The notes under the pieces are model-generated. The model searched no databases and was not told the origin of the DNA. It was given only the letters and a program-made list of their open reading frames with translations. The position numbers and the translations under genes were made by a program. Source: Capnocytophaga bilenii (GTDB lineage: Bacteria > Bacteroidota > Bacteroidia > Flavobacteriales > Flavobacteriaceae). From it: a stretch of 64,000 bases of DNA. Every line of letters starts with the position of its first letter. The first letter of the stretch is position 1. Below, in pieces: positions 1 through 8,711 of the stretch. The stretch spans positions 62,001 through 126,000 of the forward strand of contig NZ_JAGDYP010000007.1 in the NCBI RefSeq assembly GCF_017565765.1, read 5' to 3'.

Positions 1-875
<875 letters not shown>

Positions 876-1216
876 TCCGTAGCACGGACAGGCAGATAAA
901 AAAGCCTGCTGAAAAGTTTAAAATAAACTTTTTAAGCAGGCTCTTTATTTTGTGATATTTTATATCTTTTGCAAAATCAAACACAATATAGAATGCGATA
1001 GTTAGAGTCAAAAAAGTACTTGATAAAAAAGCAGTTAATCAAACTTAACTTACCGAAAAACTCGATAAAAGTTCAAGTATTATCAATTCCCTATGCCTGC
1101 AATAGGAGCAACCAAGCCTCAAAACTCTCTCTCATTTGTACAGATATTGAGAGTAGCCATGAAAAAGTTAGTAAATAATAAGAATAATAAAATAACACTA
1201 TCTACTAAGACATAAA
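876..1216. other. Non-coding region between dnaK and the first accessory gene
   Basis: This 341-base stretch begins with a 6-bp-stem dyad (875-889) and the terminator at 902-950. The remainder (951-1216) is AT-rich. No reading frame with support and no perfect TAnnTTTG promoter were found; TATCTTTTG near 964-972 is one base too long. The promoter of the downstream gene is therefore not identified. Confidence 0.6.
902..950 (+). terminator. Rho-independent terminator after dnaK
   Basis: AGCCTGCT (902-909) pairs with AGCAGGCT (934-941), and the interior AAAAGTTTA (911-919) pairs with TAAACTTTT (923-931). A T-rich tail (CTTTATTTT) follows. A second terminator just beyond the right repeat copy (6117-6146) may be the original dnaK terminator, which would make this one part of the inserted segment. 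Confidence 0.85.
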
Positions 1217-4200
1217 ATGGAAGAACAATTCAATACAACTACAACAGTGCATGAATTCATTGCATATTATCGGAAATTAAGACCCGAAAACTTTTCTGAC
1301 TCAAAAATTGAATATGAAATTCCTCTAACAGAAGAATTATTTGAAAAACAGCTCGGAATACTATCTACTAAAAAGATGCAGAGCAATTTTGAGAATTTCA
1401 TCGTGAGATGTGCTGAAAGATTACTTACCCCCAATATCAAACCTCAAACGGGACCTGATGGAGGTGGTGATGGAAAGGTGGATGCTGAAACCTACGAAGT
1501 AACAACTGATATTTCAGACAAATGGTATGTAGCTGATGGTGGTGCATCAGAAAAAGAGAAATGGGCTTTTGCTATTAGTTGTAAGAAACAGTGGAAACCA
1601 AAAGTTACAACAGATATAGAAAAGATAGCAAATACCAAACGAGGATATACGAGAGCTCTTTTTTTCTCTAATCAATTCATAAAGTCTAGTACGAGAGCTG
1701 ATGTTGAAAAAGATTTATCAGATAAATTCAATATTGAAGTTTCAATTTTTGATGCACTTTGGTGTACAAATGCAGTCTTTCATCATGGATGCAAAGATAT
1801 AGCCTTAGAGTGTTTGAATTTTTCCGATGAGTACAGAAAGAAAACGGAAATAATAGGAGAGATAGACAAATATAGACTAGATCGACTATATGAAATCGAA
1901 AATAGTATTTTATTGCGTCAAATAAATGGTGTCGATACAAGCTATATAGATGAATTGCAAGAGGCTTGTATTCTTAGCAGAGGTTTAGAGCGTCCACGTA
2001 TTGAAACTGAAGGCCGTTTTAATCGGGCTTTACGTGAGTGTGAACGCTATGGAACTCCTCAACAAAAGTTCAATATAATCTATGATCATGCTTGGACTAG
2101 TTTATTTTGGTTTGAGGATATTGATACAATGTACAAAGATTTTTTGATACTTAAAGAATTTGTAAATAAAAGCTGTTCTGTTATCCGAATAGAGAAGATG
2201 ACAAACATACTAACTAATTTGATTAATGCAGAGCGAGCAGGGCTAATTGATTCAAAAAAGGTAGAACCGGAAATTAAGTATATAAAAGAACTGTGTAACA
2301 CATTAGAAAAGAGAGGAGATAAGCCCTCTAGCCTCTTATTTTTACGTTTGTATATCGCCGAGCAAAGGTTAATAAGTCGTTTATTAGCTAAAGAACCAAT
2401 AAATGAGGAGATTGATGCAATCAGACCGCTATTATTAGAAGCCCCTTCTCATCTTGAAATTAGCTTTGAAGCTCAATATCAAATAATCACAAATTTAAAC
2501 AAGGTGATTGATGATAATCCAAAATATGAAGACTTTGTTGATGAACTTACGTCAATAGTAAGGAAAACAAACTCAGAGCAAGCTGCTGCAAGAATAGAAA
2601 TGGATCGTGCCATGGCTTTAATGGAAAAAAAAAGGTTTAAACAAGCAATTCGTCATTTCAGTTTTTGCATACGTCCCTTTGAAAAACAAGAATGTATGGA
2701 GGAGCTAATCAAAACTTCTGGCATGATGGGTATTGCATTGTATGAGATCGGTTTACCTTTTAGTGCGATGGCTTACCTAGTAAAATCAGCTTCCATGTTG
2801 CTTAAAACTTTTTACACTTCTGGCAATATACCACATCTTTTAATGACAATGTTGCAGAAACTTTGTGAGATTGAGTTAATGCTTGGGAGGTTTGTTATGT
2901 ATTTAAACTGGTATGAACTAATGATGATCGTTTCCCATAATGGACAGTTTTCAGAAGAGGAAAATTTTAAGGAGACTAATATGCTTCATGATGGAGCTTG
3001 GGCATGTCATTTTGCTGCATCTGATTTGGAAAACCGAGTAATGAGTTTTCTTCCAGATATACTAGAAAGAATGGAAATGTTTCAATCTTCAGAATATTTA
3101 AAGTTTTACCTAGGATATGCAGATGAATTAGATGAAGAAGTTAGAAATATTTTTACTCAAGATGGCTGGCAGGATAAAATGCTTAATCAACCCGTATTCG
3201 AGCAGTTCTTATGTGATTTGAATATTTCTACTAACGGACAAGCAAAATTGCAAACAACCGTAAATAATTGTACCCTATATGTTACTTATAAAAACAGTTG
3301 TCAAAACCAAATTGTTGCGGAAATATTCTTAGGGGCAATCGAGTCAATGCTAGCAACAATGGAAATATTCGAAGTATTAACCATAACTCCCAAAGTATAT
3401 ATTGAAATTACTGAAACAACGGGCAAGTCAGAATTAAGACTATTAGAAAGATCAAATCAATATGAGCTCTGTATTAATTTGAATTATAGTGACAAGGATT
3501 TGTGGGAATGTATTTCTATGTTTATAGCATCTTTCTTTAGTCGAAATTCTATGTCAAAAGAAGATTTAACGAAAATACTCCAGAATAAACAAGATGGTGA
3601 GAAACTTATGGATAGAGTTAGCAACCTATTGCAAGTAAAGCAGTCCATATCTAATGTCCTTGGAAATACATTTAAGAATAAAATAGAGGATTGGAAAAAA
3701 GAAAAAGATAAATCTTATACTTTGCGTAGAACCTCTTTCGAATATAACCCTAAAAATTACAGTAATAAGAGACAACAAAATTTATCTTTCCATAGTATTA
3801 ATACTGGAATGGATATATGGGAAGGTGCTGGTTGGAGTGGTTGTGGATTTGTATTTAATCAACTTGAATTTAAACCTCCAATATTTGGGCTTGCCTTTGA
3901 GAATTTAGAGCGTGGGAAGCAAATTATTGCTGAGTGGAGGGCTAAATCGGAAAAAGGAGAACCTTCCGTAATCATCTATATTATCAGAGGTGTTGATAAA
4001 GACAATCCAACATCGTATCGAGTATGTGTAGCTCCAGATGTAAAAAAAGAAGGAATTATAGAAGATCGCTATTTTGCCTCTATGTGTCGAAGACACACTA
4101 TGACACCTCAAACAAATTGGAATCTTGATACTTTTGAACGTTTATATAAACAATTTGGTGGTTGTTGGTTTACAGCATTTCAAATAGATAACAATAAGCA

Positions 4201-4399
4201 GCTACTAATGCCCGAAAATTTTAAAGATGTGTTTAAGTTTACGACTATCGAATTCCGAAATGCTTGGGAAATAGGACTAGATGATATGGCAACATTAGCA
4301 TTAAATCCTGATGATGTGCCTTTTATACCAGAAGGCAAAAAAGATATAGCACCTGTATTAGAAGTAATGGATATGTTTCGAAAGTTAAGGGCTAATTAG
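1217..4399 (+). CDS. Large protein with N-terminal Mrr/PD-(D/E)XK-like nuclease domain and helical repeats; candidate defence gene
   Basis: The product has 1060 residues, no signal peptide and no membrane segment. Residues 79-91 carry a Gly/Asp-rich strand turn (GPDGGGDGKVDAE) followed by AISCKKQW at 119-126. This spacing and pattern recall the Mrr branch of restriction-endonuclease-like folds, with D85 or D89 and K123 as candidate catalytic residues. A segment like TRALFFSNQFIKSSTRADVEKD (145-166) continues that fold. Residues about 200-680 are predominantly alpha-helical and TPR-like, and the C-terminal third (about 690-1060) is not recognised. No Walker A motif is present, so it is not a STAND/Avs NTPase. 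The start is ATG 1217. It lies inside the repeat-bounded segment, and the DNA looks AT-richer than the flanking genes. A role in phage or plasmid restriction is inferred. Confidence 0.6.
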   Translation: MEEQFNTTTTVHEFIAYYRKLRPENFSDSKIEYEIPLTEELFEKQLGILSTKKMQSNFENFIVRCAERLLTPNIKPQTGPDGGGDGKVDAETYEVTTDISDKWYVADGGASEKEKWAFAISCKKQWKPKVTTDIEKIANTKRGYTRALFFSNQFIKSSTRADVEKDLSDKFNIEVSIFDALWCTNAVFHHGCKDIALECLNFSDEYRKKTEIIGEIDKYRLDRLYEIENSILLRQINGVDTSYIDELQEACILSRGLERPRIETEGRFNRALRECERYGTPQQKFNIIYDHAWTSLFWFEDIDTMYKDFLILKEFVNKSCSVIRIEKMTNILTNLINAERAGLIDSKKVEPEIKYIKELCNTLEKRGDKPSSLLFLRLYIAEQRLISRLLAKEPINEEIDAIRPLLLEAPSHLEISFEAQYQIITNLNKVIDDNPKYEDFVDELTSIVRKTNSEQAAARIEMDRAMALMEKKRFKQAIRHFSFCIRPFEKQECMEELIKTSGMMGIALYEIGLPFSAMAYLVKSASMLLKTFYTSGNIPHLLMTMLQKLCEIELMLGRFVMYLNWYELMMIVSHNGQFSEEENFKETNMLHDGAWACHFAASDLENRVMSFLPDILERMEMFQSSEYLKFYLGYADELDEEVRNIFTQDGWQDKMLNQPVFEQFLCDLNISTNGQAKLQTTVNNCTLYVTYKNSCQNQIVAEIFLGAIESMLATMEIFEVLTITPKVYIEITETTGKSELRLLERSNQYELCINLNYSDKDLWECISMFIASFFSRNSMSKEDLTKILQNKQDGEKLMDRVSNLLQVKQSISNVLGNTFKNKIEDWKKEKDKSYTLRRTSFEYNPKNYSNKRQQNLSFHSINTGMDIWEGAGWSGCGFVFNQLEFKPPIFGLAFENLERGKQIIAEWRAKSEKGEPSVIIYIIRGVDKDNPTSYRVCVAPDVKKEGIIEDRYFASMCRRHTMTPQTNWNLDTFERLYKQFGGCWFTAFQIDNNKQLLMPENFKDVFKFTTIEFRNAWEIGLDDMATLALNPDDVPFIPEGKKDIAPVLEVMDMFRKLRAN

Positions 4400-4445
4400 A
4401 CATGAAAGATGACTTATAAAAGCAAAGTGCTTGATGATTCTATTA

Positions 4446-4453
4446 TAGCTTTG
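4446..4453 (+). promoter_or_regulatory. Possible -7 element for the AlbA-type gene
   Basis: TAGCTTTG matches the Bacteroidota -7 consensus TAnnTTTG. No TTG lies at the expected distance upstream and the leader to ATG 4556 would be about 95 nt, so this is a weak candidate. Confidence 0.3.
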
Positions 4454-4555
4454 TATATAAACGGTTTTAGTATTTTATAAGCAAATTTAAAAATGTTGTC
4501 AAAAAGAAAAAAGTAAAGGTATAACCAATATTGCATATTGCAAATAACAAAATAT

Positions 4556-6001
4556 ATGATAACGAAAAAGGAAGTGCTACAAATGCTTTCCAATACCGAG
4601 AGCTACAATATCGAGAGAACAGAATCAACTGCCAATACAGATAAGTTTTGTCAGGCCATATGCGCTTTCTCAAATGATATTTCGGGAAGCGCTAAAAATG
4701 GCTATCTCATTATCGGAGCCAAGGACAATGGTGAATTGTCAGGCTTGCAGGTTGATGATAAACTCTTATTACAAATTGCTAATATTCGCACCGATGGTAA
4801 TATTCTACCCCAACCCATTATGACGGTCGAAAAGTTTAGTTTTGATCAGGGCGATGTATTAGTAGCCGAAGTGCAACCCTCAGAATTTCCTCCAATACGT
4901 TATCGTGGTCGTATTTGGGTACGTGTGGGGCCTCGAAAAAGCACAGCAACAGAGGCTGAAGAAAAAATACTTACCGAAAGGCGACTCTCTAATGTCCATA
5001 CGTTCGATGCTATGCCTTGTTTAGGCACAAATATTAATGATTTGGATGTATCTATCATCCGGAAGGAATTCTTACCCAAGGCTGTAACAGAAGCTATTCT
5101 TGATGAAGACAAACGAGATATTACAAAGCAACTTGCTTCTCTTGGTTTATATGATTTACGTTATAACTGCCCAACCAATGGGGCTATAGTCCTATTTGGA
5201 AAGAATCCTGAGCGTTATATACACGGCGCATATATTCAATATGTACGCTTCAAAGGTAAAGATCGGACAGGCGATATTCTCAACGAGCATAAGTTTAGCG
5301 GTAATCTTTGTAAAATACTACCTAAAATTGATGCTTTTGTCGAAACAAGCATTTCGCAAAAACGTCCTATTCCTGTAAGTGTACTTCGTGAAGAAACAGT
5401 TTCCAAGTACCCTTATTGGGCTACCCGAGAATTATTGATGAATGCCATAATGCATAGGGATTATGAGGGAAATGCTCCTATTCAGTTTTATGAATATGAT
5501 AACCGTATCGAAATTCAAAATCCAGGCGGATTATATGGCAAAGTCAGTCCTGATAATTTTCCTAACGTAAGCGACTATCGCAATCCTTTTATTGCTGAAG
5601 CTATGAAAGTTTTAGGCTATGTAAACCGATTCAGTCGTGGGGTGTATCGAGTACAGAAAGAATTGGAAGAAAATGGTAATACACAAGCCTCTTTTGATTT
5701 TTCTTTGATTACAGCTTTTCGGGTAGTTGAAAGTGTTTCTCAAAAGTATTTTGAGGAAGGATTTGGATCGGAAACACCCAAGAAACACCCAATAGCTACC
5801 CAAGAAACTACCCAAGAAACTACCCAAGAAAAAATATTAGCAGCTATTCAGGCAAAACCAGAAATCACTCAAAAGGAGTTAGCTCAATTTATCGGTATTA
5901 CTCTTGATGGAATTAAATACCATATTAAAAATATGACCAAATCGGGAATTATTAAGCACGAAGGCTCTACAAAATCAGGTAAATGGATAATAATCAAATA
6001 G
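4556..6001 (+). CDS. AlbA_2 (Schlafen-like) / HATPase / winged-helix protein
   Basis: From ATG 4556 the protein has 481 residues; a TTG 18 bases upstream is a less likely start. Residues about 15-132 form the AlbA_2 putative nucleic-acid-binding domain (YNIERTES, FSN, GYLIIGAKDNG, YRGRIWVRVGPRKSTAT). A divergent HATPase-type domain carries ELLMNAIMHRDY at 292-303 and QNPGG at 321-325. A TQET repeat linker (about 415-425) leads to a C-terminal winged helix (about 428-481). The family is usually annotated as an ATP-binding transcriptional regulator, but its function is not settled. It is the second gene of the repeat-bounded segment, 156 bases after the nuclease-like gene and on the same strand. 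It could regulate or work with that protein; this is inferred. Confidence 0.85.
   Translation: MITKKEVLQMLSNTESYNIERTESTANTDKFCQAICAFSNDISGSAKNGYLIIGAKDNGELSGLQVDDKLLLQIANIRTDGNILPQPIMTVEKFSFDQGDVLVAEVQPSEFPPIRYRGRIWVRVGPRKSTATEAEEKILTERRLSNVHTFDAMPCLGTNINDLDVSIIRKEFLPKAVTEAILDEDKRDITKQLASLGLYDLRYNCPTNGAIVLFGKNPERYIHGAYIQYVRFKGKDRTGDILNEHKFSGNLCKILPKIDAFVETSISQKRPIPVSVLREETVSKYPYWATRELLMNAIMHRDYEGNAPIQFYEYDNRIEIQNPGGLYGKVSPDNFPNVSDYRNPFIAEAMKVLGYVNRFSRGVYRVQKELEENGNTQASFDFSLITAFRVVESVSQKYFEEGFGSETPKKHPIATQETTQETTQEKILAAIQAKPEITQKELAQFIGITLDGIKYHIKNMTKSGIIKHEGSTKSGKWIIIK
5796..5831 (+). repeat. Three perfect 12-bp tandem repeats inside the AlbA-type gene
   Basis: CTACCCAAGAAA occurs three times head to tail, preceded by a degenerate copy near 5774. 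It encodes the TQET-rich linker between the HATPase-like region and the winged helix. A 12-bp unit changes linker length without changing frame. Confidence 0.9.
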
Positions 6002-6073
6002 AATACAAAAATAATATAACTGATTTTAGCAATCAAATTTGTACCATAAAATTATATTTCATAACCAGTTATT

Positions 6074-6091
6074 TTTGAAGAAGTAAAATAG
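6074..6091 (+). repeat. Right copy of 18-bp direct repeat (attR-like)
   Basis: This is identical to the dnaK 3' end at 858-875. Just upstream, CAGTTAT (6066-6072) is the inverse of ATAACTG at 6016-6022. Just downstream lies a short dyad, AGAG-T-CTCT (6095-6103). Confidence 0.75.
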
Positions 6092-6116
6092 CAAAGAGTC
6101 TCTGCAAACATATCAT

Positions 6117-6146
6117 AAAAACACCCTCAGCAATGGGGGTGTTTTT
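6117..6146 (+). terminator. Rho-independent terminator, probably the original dnaK terminator
   Basis: AAAAACACCC (6117-6126) pairs perfectly with GGGTGTTTTT (6137-6146). It sits 26 bases after the right repeat copy, where a dnaK terminator would lie if the inserted segment were removed. It now also ends transcription of the AlbA-type gene. Confidence 0.85.
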
Positions 6147-6175
6147 GTATATTATAAAAATAATTATTATATTTG
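6145..6175 (+). promoter_or_regulatory. Bacteroidota-type promoter for the GH95 gene
   Basis: TTG (6145-6147), a 20-bp spacer and TATATTTG (6168-6175) match the TTG/TAnnTTTG pattern. The -33 element overlaps the T-run of the preceding terminator. The -7 box also argues for ATG 6218 over the TTG at 6173. Confidence 0.65.
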
Positions 6176-6217
6176 CAAGGTTTTAAGAAAATTAGGTTTA
6201 AAAAACAACTTCATATT

Positions 6218-8635
6218 ATGAAACTGTATTTATTATCATTATTAGGTTTGTATTGTACTGCAATAATAGCACAACCTCAGGACGTATCGGTAGTATTTCA
6301 TAACCCTGCAACTCATTTTACTGAAAGTGCGCCAATAGGCAACGGGCGTATAGGAGCTATGCTATATGGAGGCACCTCTACCGATCGTATTGTGCTCAAT
6401 GAGATTTCACTATGGTCGGGCGGAGCTCAAGAATCTGATGAGCCACAGGCATATGAGTATCTCCCGCATATACAACAATTGTTATTACAACGCAAAAATA
6501 TAGAAGCAGAAGCTCTGTTGCAAAAACATTTTATTGCTAAAGGCGAAGGGTCTTGCCGAGGTAATGGAGCTAATTGTAGCTATGGTTGTTACCAAATCTT
6601 TGGTGATTTGCTTATCAAGTGGAAAGATACTTTGCCTGTGCAAAACTATAGCCGCATTTTGCGCTTAGACGAGGCAACAGCTGTTACTACCTATCAGCGC
6701 AATGGCAATACAATTACCCAAACGGCTTTTGCAGACTTTAAAAACGATATTATATGGGTAAAAATCAGTGCTCAAAAGCCTTTTGAGGTAGCTGTCAGCT
6801 TTACCCGCAAAGAAAACGCAACACTAAGCTACCTCCCCGACCGTATCATCCTGACGGGAGTACTTCCTAATAAAGAGCAGCAGGGAATGCATTTTGCTGG
6901 TATTGTAGCCCTCGAAAGCGATGGCAAGATGCAGAAAGACGAAGCTGCTATAACAGTACAAAACGCTCGCGAACTCGTATTAAAAGTGAGTATGAGTACC
7001 AACTACAACTACACCAATAGCGGACTGACTGCTGTGTCCCCTTTAGAGACCGCTAAAGCTTATCTACAAACAGCAAATACTGATTTTGAAAGTGCTTTAG
7101 CCAAAAGCAAAAGTGCTTATCAAGAGCTCTTCAACCGCAATCGTTGGTATGCCAAAGCCAATGCCGATACACAATCACTTAGTACGCTCCAACGATTAGA
7201 AAACTTCAGTAAAGGCAAAAAAGATGCCTTACTACCTATTTTGTATTACAATTTCGGACGTTATTTGTTAATTTGCTCTTCTCGTGAAGGACTTTTACCA
7301 GCAAACTTACAAGGATTATGGGCTGAAGAATACCAAACCCCTTGGAATGGCGATTATCACCTGAATATTAATTTGCAAATGAACTATTGGCTGGCTGAAA
7401 TTAGTAATTTATCAAACCTTACAGAGCCTTTGCATCGTTTTACTAAAAACTTGATGCCCAACGGACGTAAAACAGCCAAGTCCTATTACAAGGCTGAAGG
7501 TTGGGTAACACACGTAATATCCAATCCTTGGTTTTTTACCTCCCCTGGTGAGTCTGCTGTATGGGGGTCTACCCTCACAGGAGGTGCTTGGTTATGTCAG
7601 CATATATGGCAACACTATCTATTTACCCACGACCTCGATTTCTTAAAAAACTACTACCCAGTGATGAAAGAAGCTACAGCTTTCTTCCAAAGTTTTCTCA
7701 TCAAAGACCCTATCACAGGTTATTGGGTAACAGCACCATCCAATTCACCTGAAAATGCTTATTTATTTCCTATTGATAGTGGCAAAAAAGTAGCAGCCCA
7801 TACCTGTATAGCCCCTACTATGGATATGCAAATAGTACGTGAGTTGCTTAATAATAGTATTAAGGCTGCAACCATTCTAAAAGTTGATGACGAAAAGATA
7901 ACAGAATGGAAAAAAATTGTTGAAAATACCCCCCCTAATCGTATAGGAAAAAAAGGTGATTTGAATGAATGGTTAGATGATTGGCAAGATGCCGAGCCTA
8001 CACATAGGCATGTATCACATCTCTACGGGCTTTATCCTTACGATGAAATTACCCCTTGGGACACTCCTAAGCTAGCCAAAGCAGCCAAAAAAACACTCAA
8101 AATAAGAGGAAATGAAGGTACAGGGTGGTCAAGTGCTTGGAAAATCAACTTTTGGGCACGCTTGCAAAACGGAAAACAAGCATTATTGCTATTGCACCAA
8201 CTCCTAAAACCCGTTTCACCTCAAAAGCTTAATGGAGAAGCAGGTGGTACCTACCCAAATTTATTTTGTGCCCATCCACCTTTTCAAATAGATGGCAATC
8301 TTGGTGGTGCTGCAGGTATAGCCGAAATGCTTCTGCAAAGTCACGGTACTGATAATACCATCCGTTTCTTACCAGCACTCCCACACCACCCCGACTGGGA
8401 AAATGGAACTATTAGCGGAATGAAAGCACGCAATGGTTTTCAAGTTAGTTTTTCTTGGGAAAAACACCAGCTACAGCAGGCTACTATTACCTCATTGCAA
8501 GGTGCCAAATGTCATCTATTACTCCCTGCAGGCAAAGCCCTTTATCACAACAATAAATGCCTGATAAAAGCCCGTAAAAAAGCTCAAAAAGTAAGTTTTG
8601 ATACAGAAGTTAGTGCAAGCTATTATATTAAATAG
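6218..8635 (+). CDS. Secreted alpha-L-fucosidase, glycoside hydrolase family 95
   Basis: The product has 805 residues with a cleavable signal peptide (hydrophobic to about residue 18, then AQPQ). The start is ATG 6218; upstream frame sequence overlaps the promoter. Family 95 hallmarks are present: SAPIGNGRIGAMLYGG near the N-terminus, NIN-LQMNYW with N383 and N385, SPEN with E512 as the probable general acid, and FQIDGNLGG with D692. The length fits GH95 (about 780-830). GH95 enzymes invert and usually cleave alpha-1,2-fucose from mucin or milk glycans; the exact linkage cannot be read here. No SusC/D pair is next to it, so it is not in a classic polysaccharide utilisation locus. Confidence 0.93.
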   Translation: MKLYLLSLLGLYCTAIIAQPQDVSVVFHNPATHFTESAPIGNGRIGAMLYGGTSTDRIVLNEISLWSGGAQESDEPQAYEYLPHIQQLLLQRKNIEAEALLQKHFIAKGEGSCRGNGANCSYGCYQIFGDLLIKWKDTLPVQNYSRILRLDEATAVTTYQRNGNTITQTAFADFKNDIIWVKISAQKPFEVAVSFTRKENATLSYLPDRIILTGVLPNKEQQGMHFAGIVALESDGKMQKDEAAITVQNARELVLKVSMSTNYNYTNSGLTAVSPLETAKAYLQTANTDFESALAKSKSAYQELFNRNRWYAKANADTQSLSTLQRLENFSKGKKDALLPILYYNFGRYLLICSSREGLLPANLQGLWAEEYQTPWNGDYHLNINLQMNYWLAEISNLSNLTEPLHRFTKNLMPNGRKTAKSYYKAEGWVTHVISNPWFFTSPGESAVWGSTLTGGAWLCQHIWQHYLFTHDLDFLKNYYPVMKEATAFFQSFLIKDPITGYWVTAPSNSPENAYLFPIDSGKKVAAHTCIAPTMDMQIVRELLNNSIKAATILKVDDEKITEWKKIVENTPPNRIGKKGDLNEWLDDWQDAEPTHRHVSHLYGLYPYDEITPWDTPKLAKAAKKTLKIRGNEGTGWSSAWKINFWARLQNGKQALLLLHQLLKPVSPQKLNGEAGGTYPNLFCAHPPFQIDGNLGGAAGIAEMLLQSHGTDNTIRFLPALPHHPDWENGTISGMKARNGFQVSFSWEKHQLQQATITSLQGAKCHLLLPAGKALYHNNKCLIKARKKAQKVSFDTEVSASYYIK

Positions 8636-8675
8636 CTTGCACTAAAAAAAGTCGTCACTTCCCAGCAACGACTTT
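8611..8675. terminator. Paired hairpins between convergent GH95 and rpsA genes
   Basis: TAGTGCAAGCTATT (8611-8624) pairs perfectly with AATAGCTTGCACTA (8631-8644) and overlaps the GH95 stop codon. AAAGTCGT (8648-8655) pairs with ACGACTTT (8668-8675). Read leftward, the second stem is followed by a run of T, so it is a good terminator for rpsA. The 14-bp stem can end rightward transcription but lacks a T-run. Confidence 0.8.
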
Positions 8676-8711
8676 CCTTCATTAAAACAAAAAATTATGA
8701 AAAAAACTAAA

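Noticed and set aside
1217-4399. Assignment of the large protein to the Avs/STAND NTPase class
   Set aside because: No Walker A (GxxxxGKT/S) or Walker B motif was found anywhere in the 1060 residues.
5796-5831. Tandem repeat considered as a CRISPR array or phase-variation switch
   Set aside because: The units are 12 bp, contiguous and in frame within a coding region; there are no spacers, and copy changes would not alter the reading frame.
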